From the IMG/VR virus record IMGVR_UViG_3300042482_000702, positions 137,355 to 201,354 of that record: a stretch of 64,000 nt of DNA; one strand, given 5' to 3'. The notes below the pieces were generated by a model. It ran no database searches. It was not told where the DNA came from and saw only the letters and a program-made list of their open reading frames with translations. Origin of the DNA: a virus. Positions 47,319 to 57,048 of this stretch are shown here, piece after piece. The position numbers and the translations under genes are program-made. Every line of letters begins with the position of its first letter. Position 1 is the stretch's first letter.

Positions 47319-50300
47319 CCAAATACCACCACTTAAATCATTATATGTGTTTGAACTCGCTGATTCATTACCTGATATATCAATAGATTTTACTGACCAA
47401 CTCATAGGTGCCCCAAAATGGTATCCCCAAGTGTTAATTTGTACTGTATAAGTATTCCCGAATAGTGTTGGTACAGTTCCACGTGCTGGTACTAAGTGAT
47501 ATACATATGTTTTAAATTCGCCGGGTTCAGTGTAAGATATGATGTAGTGATGAATCATGTCATTGTCAGTTGAAGCGTTCCAAGAAAAATTAAAATATCT
47601 ACCAGTTCCGGTTCCAACCTTTGTTCCTGTAAAACTAGTAGGTGCGGTCGGAAGGACATTAGGGTTTTCATAAAAAGAAGTTTGGATGTCTAAAATTATA
47701 CCATTGGAACCTATTTTAAATACTAATGGATTAGTTCCTGCTCCATATTGTTGATACCATAGAGAATTTCCATTAAATACTGTAGGACCAGTTTGACCTA
47801 TATATAATGTCGCCCCTACAACAGCAGTTGAACTGTTGGACCATAATGCGGCGAATCTAGAATCGTTGTCGAGTAAGGACGAACCACTGACATTATTGTA
47901 ACTTTGAAAAATAAAAGATGCGTATTTTGCACTACCCCCACTATTTGTTGTGTCAATTGAATAAGCATATCTTACGTCAGAGATTAATGGTACTGGTATT
48001 TGTTGGACAATGTGGAAAGAATAGTTTTGGTTAGTTAAGTATTGTCCTGAAGTATTTGTATAACTATGTTGAATGGACATTACAATTCTAGCAGAATAAG
48101 TTATTACTTTACTAGGTTCAACACCAAATGTATAAATATCATTAGGGTCCATATTAACACCGGATAATAGAAACCTAATTGGGGACCAATCATTTGCCAC
48201 AGTTGATGACGTTACACTATGAAAACGAACATTATTTTTATATATTATTAATGTAATTGGGACACCTCCTGTTGCGGATTTTATTTGCAAACCAGCTGTT
48301 CTTATACCATAAGTATCTGAACTAAATTCACCATATGGTGAGAATGAAATAGAATCTTTACTATCATTAAACACAAATCCGTACCTATTTTCAATTGCCG
48401 GAGTAAAGTTGTCTGGTTCTAGTCTATATTTAAAGCTTATAATAGTAGGTGGTGCTGTTAAACATACGGAAGAATTACCAATTGAATATGTGTAATTATT
48501 TAATGGACTTTGTGTTATTATTTTGGAAATATACATTTCATTTATAGTAGTTCCATTAAAAATGGTACCAAAAGGTATTAATGTTTTAAATAATGATGGT
48601 GAAGTTGTTGCTGTAAATGTTTTAATGAAATTATTAGTATTTTTAACAACGACTTCTAATTTAACAGAATTATATGTTGGTATTGCAGAATTTGTTAATT
48701 TATTTACACCAGAAATATAAAATCCTCTTTCAGTTAATGTATCACAATTTTCAGAAATATTTAACATTATATCAACCTGTTTTTTATATAAAAATGGGTC
48801 ATGTCTAATCCAATCAATTAATGGTTGGTAATACCCGTCTGGTGCGGGAACATAAGTACCACCTGATAATATTAAAAAATCCGTAACACCTGAATAATTG
48901 GTTGTTGATGTTTTTTTAATTAAACCCTGATAACATTTTGGGTTATTTTCTAATGTTAATGGGTTAAAAACTCTAGAATTATCCATATCTTTACGTAATA
49001 TATCTAAAGGTATAGGGGAATTAATGTCAAATAAAAACCAATTACTAATATATGATGGGTAAGGTGATTTAGTTTTAACCTCATTACTTATAGATTTAAT
49101 TTTTCCGGATTCTATTTGATATGTTTTAATTGGTTGGTTAATCAATTTTGATGGGGTTTCTTCATCAAAACCACCGGTCGGAGCTCCCGTATAGTATCCT
49201 TTTAAGACTTTTTTACACCCAGAAACATCAAAATAAACAGTTTTACCAATAGTTAAACCTAAACTATCTGTATTATTAAAATATAGGGTAGTACTTTCAG
49301 ATTTAGCAGGAAAAGTAGATGTACCTTCTTCATTCCACGAAAAATTTGTGTAAATTGACTCTAAAATCCCTATATTTACATCTGGTATAGATACTGAATA
49401 ATTTCCGACCGTTGTTGCGTATTCGTAAGATGCGTTAAGTAAAAGTGTTGCCTTATTATCGGCATCTAATTGACTAACGCAACTAAATTCTTGTTTAGCG
49501 GGTATACTAATTTTCGTTTGAGTAGGTATTTCTAATTCACAACACTTATTTGGAACGGCTTTTTCCATTAATGTGCTATAATATATTTGACCTAAACATG
49601 TTGGTTCTGGTTTACCGGATGTATATATTAAGATGATTAATCTTAAAAAATCAGTTATTAATATTGGGTTATCAGGTTGTATCCCTGTTTGTTGGATGTA
49701 ATTTGAATTTTCAAACGACTCATCAATATAATCGTAAAATACTCCTGAACATAGTGTTTTAGAGGATATTAAACCATTACTTACTTGGTAGTAATAAATT
49801 CCTTCAGAATAAAACCCATTGGGTACTTTTGAGTATTCATTTTTTAATAACGATTGGTTTATTTCCATATATGGTGTTGGAACATATCTATGAAGGAACA
49901 TTTTACAATCTTCAATTAAAGGAGTTACAGTTTTTTTAAAAAAGGCTTTCAATATCAGGTATACGGCGATTGCCCCAGCAAGAATAGCTAATAGAGGTCC
50001 GAGACCTAAACCGAATAAAAGTTTTGCCCCTAAATCTATTGACAAGGCTTGTCCTGTTATTATTCGGGTGACCCAACCAACACCTTTGTCAAATATCTGA
50101 GTTGCAATAAAATTCACCACTTGGGAGTTCTCAAATGCGATAAGTAGAGCACCTATTAAGGCTACCGTAGCAACATAATTATTTCCGTTTTTCCATGTAA
50201 ATATCCCTGATAATCCTGCGTTACCCATGATTAACCGCCAATTAGTTAAGGTCGGGTCGTAACCGTTTACAATAGCCGAACCCATTTTAATTAATGCGTG

Positions 50301-51305
50301 GAGAGAACCAATAATTTTATAATGTTCTAATTTAGCAAAGTTGAATACTGTAAAAACATTTTTACTTGAATCATCTCTAATGTTATCGTCATACCCAAGG
50401 TAATAACGATAACGAGAAGGTTTGGCTAAATTTGTTTTAAAATATATTTCTTTAATTTTACCCACATCACGCAATTTTGGTGTAACACAAGCAGGCGATT
50501 CATCTTTAATTGGGTCATAAAATGATTTGGGCCCATCAGTTAATATTGTTTGTTCTGTTTTGTTAAATACTCCACCCCATGTCACAATTCTTCGAGAAGT
50601 TACTCTATAATTAGTTGTGGTACCAAAGGCTCTATCAATTGGACCACCTACTTTATATACTTTATCCGCATAACCATAATAATAAGGTAATGCGGGGTTA
50701 TTTAAAAAAGGTGAACAGTAAACTAAAGTATTTAATGTCCATTGAGATATTGGGATAAATGAATATAAATTAGTTCTTAATTTGGGTGTGTATATTGAAT
50801 CATATGGTGAATAAACGTGAAGACCTACAGTATATTTATAAATTTCACTTGGACAATTATAACCTATCCATACAGAAGCTATATTTGATTCTTGATTAAT
50901 AGTTTGACCAACACCTATATTAACTAAAAGTATGTCGGACACTTTAGATTGGTCTAAGTTTACAATAACATAATATCTTTGACCTTTTTTTACCCCATTA
51001 TCACTAAACACCCATGTGATTGTTGTTAGGGTCTGATTTGGTTGAAATAATTTCGATAAATCGTCGGATGATGAAATATCAATACTATTGGGTTGTGAGA
51101 ACGATATACAACCGTGGTCAACATCACCTTCATAATAAATATCGATAGTTACAACACCGTGTTTGGTATTGTCTAACCTTATCGGGATAATTTTAGTTGC
51201 AAATTTTAAATTTTTTGGACCATCTGATGACCCCATAAATTTTGGAACTGATGAATCAAAATCTGGTTCTACGAAAACATATTTTGGTGATTGAATTTGT
51301 GACAT
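47316..51305 (-). CDS. Large tail/fibre-associated protein with internal hydrophobic segments and Fn3-like end (1329 aa)
   Basis: A 1329-residue protein encoded between two LamG adhesins. The N-terminal 330 residues are beta-rich (FSQPNSIDISSSDDL region). At about residues 375-392 (YVATVALIGALLIAF) and 427-455 (GLGLGPLLAILAGAIAVYLI) there are strongly hydrophobic, Gly-rich stretches long enough to cross a membrane, rare in a soluble virion protein. The C-terminal 110 residues look like a fibronectin type III domain (PTAPTSFTGTKVG, FNFSWNASTDNDM, then SWSVKSIDISGNESA). I infer a tail-tip or fibre protein able to insert into a membrane. No catalytic motif is seen. Confidence 0.6.
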   Translation of the reverse strand: MSQIQSPKYVFVEPDFDSSVPKFMGSSDGPKNLKFATKIIPIRLDNTKHGVVTIDIYYEGDVDHGCISFSQPNSIDISSSDDLSKLFQPNQTLTTITWVFSDNGVKKGQRYYVIVNLDQSKVSDILLVNIGVGQTINQESNIASVWIGYNCPSEIYKYTVGLHVYSPYDSIYTPKLRTNLYSFIPISQWTLNTLVYCSPFLNNPALPYYYGYADKVYKVGGPIDRAFGTTTNYRVTSRRIVTWGGVFNKTEQTILTDGPKSFYDPIKDESPACVTPKLRDVGKIKEIYFKTNLAKPSRYRYYLGYDDNIRDDSSKNVFTVFNFAKLEHYKIIGSLHALIKMGSAIVNGYDPTLTNWRLIMGNAGLSGIFTWKNGNNYVATVALIGALLIAFENSQVVNFIATQIFDKGVGWVTRIITGQALSIDLGAKLLFGLGLGPLLAILAGAIAVYLILKAFFKKTVTPLIEDCKMFLHRYVPTPYMEINQSLLKNEYSKVPNGFYSEGIYYYQVSNGLISSKTLCSGVFYDYIDESFENSNYIQQTGIQPDNPILITDFLRLIILIYTSGKPEPTCLGQIYYSTLMEKAVPNKCCELEIPTQTKISIPAKQEFSCVSQLDADNKATLLLNASYEYATTVGNYSVSIPDVNIGILESIYTNFSWNEEGTSTFPAKSESTTLYFNNTDSLGLTIGKTVYFDVSGCKKVLKGYYTGAPTGGFDEETPSKLINQPIKTYQIESGKIKSISNEVKTKSPYPSYISNWFLFDINSPIPLDILRKDMDNSRVFNPLTLENNPKCYQGLIKKTSTTNYSGVTDFLILSGGTYVPAPDGYYQPLIDWIRHDPFLYKKQVDIMLNISENCDTLTERGFYISGVNKLTNSAIPTYNSVKLEVVVKNTNNFIKTFTATTSPSLFKTLIPFGTIFNGTTINEMYISKIITQSPLNNYTYSIGNSSVCLTAPPTIISFKYRLEPDNFTPAIENRYGFVFNDSKDSISFSPYGEFSSDTYGIRTAGLQIKSATGGVPITLIIYKNNVRFHSVTSSTVANDWSPIRFLLSGVNMDPNDIYTFGVEPSKVITYSARIVMSIQHSYTNTSGQYLTNQNYSFHIVQQIPVPLISDVRYAYSIDTTNSGGSAKYASFIFQSYNNVSGSSLLDNDSRFAALWSNSSTAVVGATLYIGQTGPTVFNGNSLWYQQYGAGTNPLVFKIGSNGIILDIQTSFYENPNVLPTAPTSFTGTKVGTGTGRYFNFSWNASTDNDMIHHYIISYTEPGEFKTYVYHLVPARGTVPTLFGNTYTVQINTWGYHFGAPMSWSVKSIDISGNESASSNTYNDLSGGIW

Positions 51306-51344
51306 GAATATTATATTATTTTTTTATTAATTTTATTAATTTTA

Positions 51345-54300
51345 TTAACCATTACAATCTAGAATATCTGAACGACAATCTAAAACCTGTATTACCTGTC
51401 CTTCATAAACACGATAAATAATGTTATAATTAGAATATTCACCGTTAATTAGTTGGGTGTAATACCCATCTGTAGTGTATGAACCGGCATTATTTTGTGA
51501 CCGCATATAAACACCCGATGAATAGGAATTATCTCCACCACCAAAACAATCGCTAAAATGAAATGAAGATTGCATGGTTGCAAAAAATTTGATTGTCATA
51601 GCACTATTGACCAAATATGTCATTTTGTATGTGTTGTTATATTGGTTTGGATTTGAATCGTAATATATAACAGATATATAAGAATCTCCGGTTCTTACAA
51701 AAGTATTGGTTTTAACACCGTTTGTATATAAAAAAATAGTGTAGGATATATTTTTATTTGATGGCTCACAACTAAGAGATAATTTTTTCCAACTAATATT
51801 ATTTCTACAACAATCACAGATTCCTGTCCAAAAACTACCTAAAGACACGTCTGTAAAAGTACCGGCACCGGCAACCCCCGCAGATGAAAAATTAAATTTA
51901 AATGGTTGTCGGATATTGTTGCTAACCATCTCATAAGTTATTAGACTTTCGAAGTTTGCAGAGCTAAACCAAATAGTTGGAGCGTTTATATTACTACCAT
52001 TATTAATGAATTGGTTGTTAATATTGTTAAAATAAACAGTTTTTTGTTCATTACACGATAAACATAAATTATCTTTATTGGTGCTAAAACAGAATGGAAT
52101 ATCAATATAAGAACAATCTTTAACAAATATGGCAAACCAAGTGGTGTTATCACTTATCATAAAATTAACAGATAATTGTGTGGAAGCTATAACATATCTT
52201 TTCGTAATAAGTCCGGTTGTCTGTTTATTTTGATTCCATCCTTTGAATATTGACCCTTTACTAGGTATTGCGGTAATTAAATATTTGTCAACACCATTTT
52301 TACCTACTTTAGTTATTGTCGTTCCTGTGGTAGGTCCGTCCGATACTGCACCTCCAGCACATGTGCTTTCATATAATACTGTAAAAGTTGTTGTCCCCGA
52401 ATTTGGGAATACTTCGGTACCACCAGCAATTATTTCACAATCAGGGGTTGTGGGTTTATAGTTTTGTTGTACTTCTTCTGAGGTGAGTGCCTTACAGTGT
52501 ATTCTAAAATCGTAAACTCTCATACTAGACGCAAACCCGGAAATATTTTGAATCCTATAGGGTCCAGGTGTTGAACCATTTAACGGTTTAGTCATCGCTT
52601 TTGATTTTAATAACACACCATTCTTATAAAGAGAACCAATTCCATCACTAAAAGTAAATGTCATGTGATATATATTGTTAACTAAAAAAGTACCAGGTCC
52701 ACATCCCGTATCTGAAGGTGTAAGTCTAGTTGCTATATCTGTACCACAATATATTGCACCTGTGGCGGTAGTATGTAGAACAAAATCTCCCCAACTCCCA
52801 GAACCATTATTTAAACCTACGGTAAATACTGGCGAATAATCACCCATAGTTATGGGCATAAAAATAACTTCTACTGTAAATGATGGTGATAAAATAACAG
52901 TACCTGAAACACTTTGGTTACTAGTATTACTGAATGTTATGCTTCCATTATTTGCTGAATCAAACGTTGGTCCATTTATAAGTGTTCCGTTATTACCGTT
53001 TCCAGATAAATCTGCCCAAACTGTTCCCGTACCTGGATATGAACTTGTATTTCCAGCGTCTAAATTTAATATAAGACAACTTTGTGCTATTGTATCGTTA
53101 TAGTTTTGTAATATTTCTTGTGATGAAAGAGCTCGGTTGTAGTATCTATAAATACTAATATTACCGGAGAATCTTCCATAGACACTTGTGTTAACTGTTA
53201 CTCCACGTGCGGATAGTTCTACTTTTGTCTTAGGAGAAGCTAAACCATTTTTTATAAAAACACCGTTTATATATAATGAAGGTTGTTTATTTACTACTGT
53301 TATAACTATATGTACAGTACTAGAAATATTTACAGTGTACGATAATAAACAAGGCATATATCCATCTCCATGGTCAAAAACCTGTATTACATTAGTCCCA
53401 ACAGATATTACAAAGTTTCCATTATTTTGACCGTCTGTAGATTTATTAGCATTTGTAATATATCTCTGACCGCTAGTTCCTGGGGTTCCTGTTGTGGATT
53501 GTCCTACTATAGTTGCCTCACTAGTAGGTTTACATACAAATTCGTATGCAAAATTATCATAAACGGGATACCAAGGGGCAACATCAAATGTTGGTGTTGT
53601 AATTGCTTGAGACAAGTTAGGGTTAGGTGTGGTAAAAAATTTTGGTCCTGATAGAGAAACATAATCATCCACCCCATCAAATACAATACTCCCACCATTC
53701 TCAGAATTAAAAGTTGGTCCATTTGTTATCAACCCAATACTTGTATAACTACTTAAATCTGTCCATATTATTCCTGTTCTTGGATATGAGTTTATATTCC
53801 TTGCGTCTAAATTTAATATAAGACTACCTTGTACTGTTGTTGGGTATCTTCCTTTTGTGGTGTTATAGTTTTGAAGTACTTCTGTTGCTGTTAGATTTCT
53901 ATTATACGATAATAGATTGGATAATTTAAAATTACCATAGATATATCCATTCGCATAATTGGCTAATCTAAAATTATTACCACTTGGTAGTGGATTAATG
54001 TGAGTTCCTGATGTTTGTGTTATATCATTTCCATTAAGATATATTCTTACAGAACTGCCATTTCTAGAATAAGCAATATTATACCAATTACCGGGAGCTA
54101 TTACTCCACTATTAGTTGATGTACCTTGATTAACGCCTGATTGGTTGGTGACAAATATTATATTCCCTGTAGTACTTATTTGGTCATAATAACCATTTGT
54201 ACGATAGTTACCTTTAAAAATAACTATAGGTCCTTGCCCTCCTTGATTAGTTGCTAGACTATTAAAATTAACCCAATATGAAAATGAAAAGTTTCCTGAT

Positions 54301-54512
54301 GTGTAATCAAGAATATTTCCTAAGTCTACATATTTATTAACACCGTCAAAAACAATGCTTCCATTATTTGCTGAATCAAACGTTGGTCCATTTATAAGTG
54401 TTCCGTTATTACCGTTTCCTGATAAATCTGTCCAAATTGTTCCCGTGCCTGGATATGAACTTGTATTTCCAGCGTCTAAATTTAATATGAGTCCACTCTG
54501 TATTATTGACAT
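51345..54512 (-). CDS. LamG-repeat adhesin/tail fibre-like protein (1055 aa)
   Basis: A 1055-residue protein with three LamG-like jelly-roll domains: about 1-225, 228-470 and 475-690. Each begins with a version of LILNLDAGNTSSYPGTGT and GPTFDSANNGSI and ends near a QNYN motif. Residues about 690-1055 are a different beta-rich, Cys-containing region (CSYIDIPFCFSTNKDNLCLS) with no named family. The start of the LamG units is close to those in the 1653-aa adhesin, so the two genes share ancestry. Such domains commonly bind glycans, which supports a receptor-binding role. A late-promoter-like motif lies upstream at 54571-54590. Confidence 0.7.
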   Translation of the reverse strand: MSIIQSGLILNLDAGNTSSYPGTGTIWTDLSGNGNNGTLINGPTFDSANNGSIVFDGVNKYVDLGNILDYTSGNFSFSYWVNFNSLATNQGGQGPIVIFKGNYRTNGYYDQISTTGNIIFVTNQSGVNQGTSTNSGVIAPGNWYNIAYSRNGSSVRIYLNGNDITQTSGTHINPLPSGNNFRLANYANGYIYGNFKLSNLLSYNRNLTATEVLQNYNTTKGRYPTTVQGSLILNLDARNINSYPRTGIIWTDLSSYTSIGLITNGPTFNSENGGSIVFDGVDDYVSLSGPKFFTTPNPNLSQAITTPTFDVAPWYPVYDNFAYEFVCKPTSEATIVGQSTTGTPGTSGQRYITNANKSTDGQNNGNFVISVGTNVIQVFDHGDGYMPCLLSYTVNISSTVHIVITVVNKQPSLYINGVFIKNGLASPKTKVELSARGVTVNTSVYGRFSGNISIYRYYNRALSSQEILQNYNDTIAQSCLILNLDAGNTSSYPGTGTVWADLSGNGNNGTLINGPTFDSANNGSITFSNTSNQSVSGTVILSPSFTVEVIFMPITMGDYSPVFTVGLNNGSGSWGDFVLHTTATGAIYCGTDIATRLTPSDTGCGPGTFLVNNIYHMTFTFSDGIGSLYKNGVLLKSKAMTKPLNGSTPGPYRIQNISGFASSMRVYDFRIHCKALTSEEVQQNYKPTTPDCEIIAGGTEVFPNSGTTTFTVLYESTCAGGAVSDGPTTGTTITKVGKNGVDKYLITAIPSKGSIFKGWNQNKQTTGLITKRYVIASTQLSVNFMISDNTTWFAIFVKDCSYIDIPFCFSTNKDNLCLSCNEQKTVYFNNINNQFINNGSNINAPTIWFSSANFESLITYEMVSNNIRQPFKFNFSSAGVAGAGTFTDVSLGSFWTGICDCCRNNISWKKLSLSCEPSNKNISYTIFLYTNGVKTNTFVRTGDSYISVIYYDSNPNQYNNTYKMTYLVNSAMTIKFFATMQSSFHFSDCFGGGDNSYSSGVYMRSQNNAGSYTTDGYYTQLINGEYSNYNIIYRVYEGQVIQVLDCRSDILDCNG
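52945..53072 (-). repeat. 128-base near-identical repeat, copy 1 (LamG domain 3)
   Basis: Differs from the stretch 54361-54488 at only 4 of 128 bases by my alignment. It codes for the first 43 or so residues of LamG domain 3. Confidence 0.9.
54361..54488 (-). repeat. 128-base near-identical repeat, copy 2 (LamG domain 1)
   Basis: Partner of 52945-53072; codes for the beginning of LamG domain 1. The middle LamG domain has diverged here, so recent gene conversion between domains 1 and 3 is likely. Confidence 0.9.
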
Positions 54513-54570
54513 TTTATTTTTTTTATTAATTTCTTATTTATTAAGTTTTTGACTTTTTCAAACAATTATT

Positions 54571-54590
54571 GTTCGTTATTTTATAAATAT
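54571..54590 (-). promoter_or_regulatory. Late-promoter-like motif of the 1055-aa adhesin gene
   Basis: The minus strand reads ATATTTATAAAATAACGAAC, matching the tail tube element closely, about 60 bases before the ATG. Confidence 0.5.
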
Positions 54591-54635
54591 AAAAAAATTA
54601 AGAAATGTTAATGATTTACAATTATATTTTATGAT

Positions 54636-56975
54636 TTATGGATATGATAAAAATGATATAGATGCAACCTCTGTAATTGTATTATAAGATATTGAAGCCA
54701 CTCTTCTCTTTATATTAACTCCTTCTCCACATAATCCTGTAATAACATTTATAGGGGTCGAAATGGAATTAGCCACAACCGTACCAGTACTTACAAATCT
54801 ATTTGTTTCAATTCCATCAACAACCTCTTTTGAAATAACTCCACCTATAAATGTTTCATATTTTACAGTGATTGGCTCTGTGCCAGAGGGTCCAGAATGC
54901 CAGCCAGCAAAACACTCCGCTATTATATCATTTTGAGTTAGAATTCCGCTATTTTCAAGATTTTTAAAGTTTATAACAACTGATTCCCCAAAAGTCCCAG
55001 CAACTGATTGACCAGCGTCATCACCTCCAAAGTAAAGGTAAGAAGTGTTTATATCAGATGTGACAGGTATAGGGTCTAAATCATCATTTGCACCACAACC
55101 AACAACACCTGTTCCAGGAATAAATCCAGTTGTATTACTTGATGAAGTACCTGACAATGCGCTAGTTGGATACCTAAAAGTAGTAAGTGTATCTAAATCA
55201 TAATTCTGTCCATATTGATACGTTACAATGATATAGTCAAAAGGATTAAGTACTACTGTTTGCGCTGTTATAAAACTTAATGGAGAACCATATCCTGTTC
55301 CAACTTGATTAGTAGCAAAAGCTCTAACCCAATATGTATTATTAGGTGTAAGAGATGTAAGGTTACTACTAAAATCACCTGTACCCGTTCCATCAGATGT
55401 ACTACCTAATATAATCGCAAAATCTTGGGTAGCACTCCACTGAATTCCCTTAGCAGATATAGTACCATTGTTTGCGTTTATTGATACTCCTCCACTAGTT
55501 GCGGATGTGGTAGTAATATTTACAATAGTTGCGGTGACTAATGTCGGAACATCTACACTATTTAGATTAACTGTTAGACAACTAGGTATTTGAGACGCTC
55601 CGGCAATATTATTTACAACATTATCAACTAATGTTAAACCGTATGGGGAAGATGTGTTAATTAAATATATATTAGTCGAAGTCGTACTAACAGTATCAGT
55701 TATGTAAATATTTCCATTATTCTCAAAAATACCATAAGTACTACAAGTAATTGGTGATAATAAAGGTACATCAACTTCTATCACACCAGTTGAATAGTCC
55801 CATTGTGTTAAATAACAATATCTTATAGTATCAAAATCAACAGTAACATCTACATAATTAAGTGCTAAAAATTTATCAGTTGTTGTTCTGAAAAAATCTC
55901 CAGTTATTCCCGAAGATTCAATGTTTGATATTCCCCTATTAATGACTATTGGAAATTTAGTCGTCATAACCCCCGTCGTAACCCCTGAAATATTAATTTC
56001 GACCACCTCAAGTGGTGATGTCGACTTATTTACCGCCAAAATAACATCATCTGAAATTGCTGCCAATCCTGCGGAACAACTAAAACCGGAAGGGTAAAAT
56101 ATTTCACGATTAAAAGTTGCGGTAAATGGTGATAATGTTATATTATATTCATAAAAACTTGTTCCGCCAGGCTCCCAAAGTTTATTGGCTGTATGAGCAA
56201 TATCAAGCCCACCACTATACTGACTTGGCATTGTTAACTCTGTTGAATCACCAGTATCAGCATTATAAACCCAAACTTTATCATTACTATCATTATATAA
56301 TACAGCACAAGTTGATACAACAGGATTACTAGTTGGAGTTGGTGTTAATGTAGGTGTTGGTGTTAATGTAGGTGTTGGTGTCATTGTTGGCGTTTGTGTT
56401 TTTGTTGGTGTCATTGTTGGCGTTTGTGTTTTTGTTGGAGTCATTGTTGGCGTTTGTGTTTTTGTTGGAGTTATTGTTGGCGTTTGTGTATTTGTCGGAG
56501 TCGGAGTTGGTAGACAACTATTGTTAACACAAATATCATAAACTGATATATTCACATTTTCATCCGCAAATGGTAACTTACCACAAAAATAAAAAGTCAC
56601 TGATTGAGGAATTACACCGGTAAATATAGTTCCATTACATTGAGTATAACCAAAATTTAAATTACCAGTCCCAACATTAATAAAGGCGATACAATTACAC
56701 GAGATATTTGTTGGGGTTAATGTTGGTGTCGGAGTTAATGTTGGTGTAGGTGTAGGTGTAAAACAATTGATGTAATTCATTGTTTTACATCCTTTACTAT
56801 CGGTTATAACCACCAATAATTTGTTAACCCCATTTAGTTGTGTTGGTGGTGTTATTGTTATAGGTGCAGATGTCACACCACTAATTACAAAATAACAATA
56901 AGTGTATGTTATATCACATACTGTGATACTAAAGGGTGAATTACCTACTAAACTAGTGATTTCTATTGACTGCAT
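54636..56975 (-). CDS. Fibre-like protein with Thr/Pro linkers and beta-propeller/Fn3-like parts (779 aa)
   Basis: A 779-residue modular protein. An N-terminal Ig-like part (1-73) is followed by a short Thr/Pro linker (about 74-90), a small Cys-containing domain (about 91-150), a longer linker of [10 protein letters not shown]-type repeats (about 153-213), and a region (about 215-480) with repeated VWVYNADTG and NGNIYITDT-like strands that may form a beta-propeller. Residues about 485-575 look Fn3-like (ATIVNITTTSATSGG, then NNTYWVRAFATNQVGTGYGS). The C-terminal 190 residues are unassigned. It is the first gene of the adhesin block. An ATATTTATCAAT element abuts its ATG, too close for a normal leader. 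Confidence 0.65.
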   Translation of the reverse strand: MQSIEITSLVGNSPFSITVCDITYTYCYFVISGVTSAPITITPPTQLNGVNKLLVVITDSKGCKTMNYINCFTPTPTPTLTPTPTLTPTNISCNCIAFINVGTGNLNFGYTQCNGTIFTGVIPQSVTFYFCGKLPFADENVNISVYDICVNNSCLPTPTPTNTQTPTITPTKTQTPTMTPTKTQTPTMTPTKTQTPTMTPTPTLTPTPTLTPTPTSNPVVSTCAVLYNDSNDKVWVYNADTGDSTELTMPSQYSGGLDIAHTANKLWEPGGTSFYEYNITLSPFTATFNREIFYPSGFSCSAGLAAISDDVILAVNKSTSPLEVVEINISGVTTGVMTTKFPIVINRGISNIESSGITGDFFRTTTDKFLALNYVDVTVDFDTIRYCYLTQWDYSTGVIEVDVPLLSPITCSTYGIFENNGNIYITDTVSTTSTNIYLINTSSPYGLTLVDNVVNNIAGASQIPSCLTVNLNSVDVPTLVTATIVNITTTSATSGGVSINANNGTISAKGIQWSATQDFAIILGSTSDGTGTGDFSSNLTSLTPNNTYWVRAFATNQVGTGYGSPLSFITAQTVVLNPFDYIIVTYQYGQNYDLDTLTTFRYPTSALSGTSSSNTTGFIPGTGVVGCGANDDLDPIPVTSDINTSYLYFGGDDAGQSVAGTFGESVVINFKNLENSGILTQNDIIAECFAGWHSGPSGTEPITVKYETFIGGVISKEVVDGIETNRFVSTGTVVANSISTPINVITGLCGEGVNIKRRVASISYNTITEVASISFLSYP
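56325..56520 (-). repeat. Thr/Pro-coding repeat in the 779-aa fibre gene
   Basis: About ten imperfect units (plus strand GTTGGCGTTTGTGTTTTTGTT-like, about 30 bases when paired) encode TKTQTPTMTP-type sequence. Confidence 0.85.
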
Positions 56976-57048
56976 ATTGATAAATATAATTATAACTTTT
57001 TTTAATTAAATTGTTTTTATTGACAAACATATTCGTTTTGTTATTTTT

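Noticed and set aside
56976-56990. ATATTTATCAAT directly before the ATG of the 779-aa fibre gene, and a like element before 26081, as promoters
   Set aside because: They resemble the late motif, but the distance to the start codon is only 0-3 bases; without transcript ends I do not list them as promoters.
57020-57047. TTGACA and TATTTT, 16 bases apart, as a promoter of the 912-aa transferase
   Set aside because: The -10 box would end directly before the ATG, leaving no leader; transcription would start inside the coding region.
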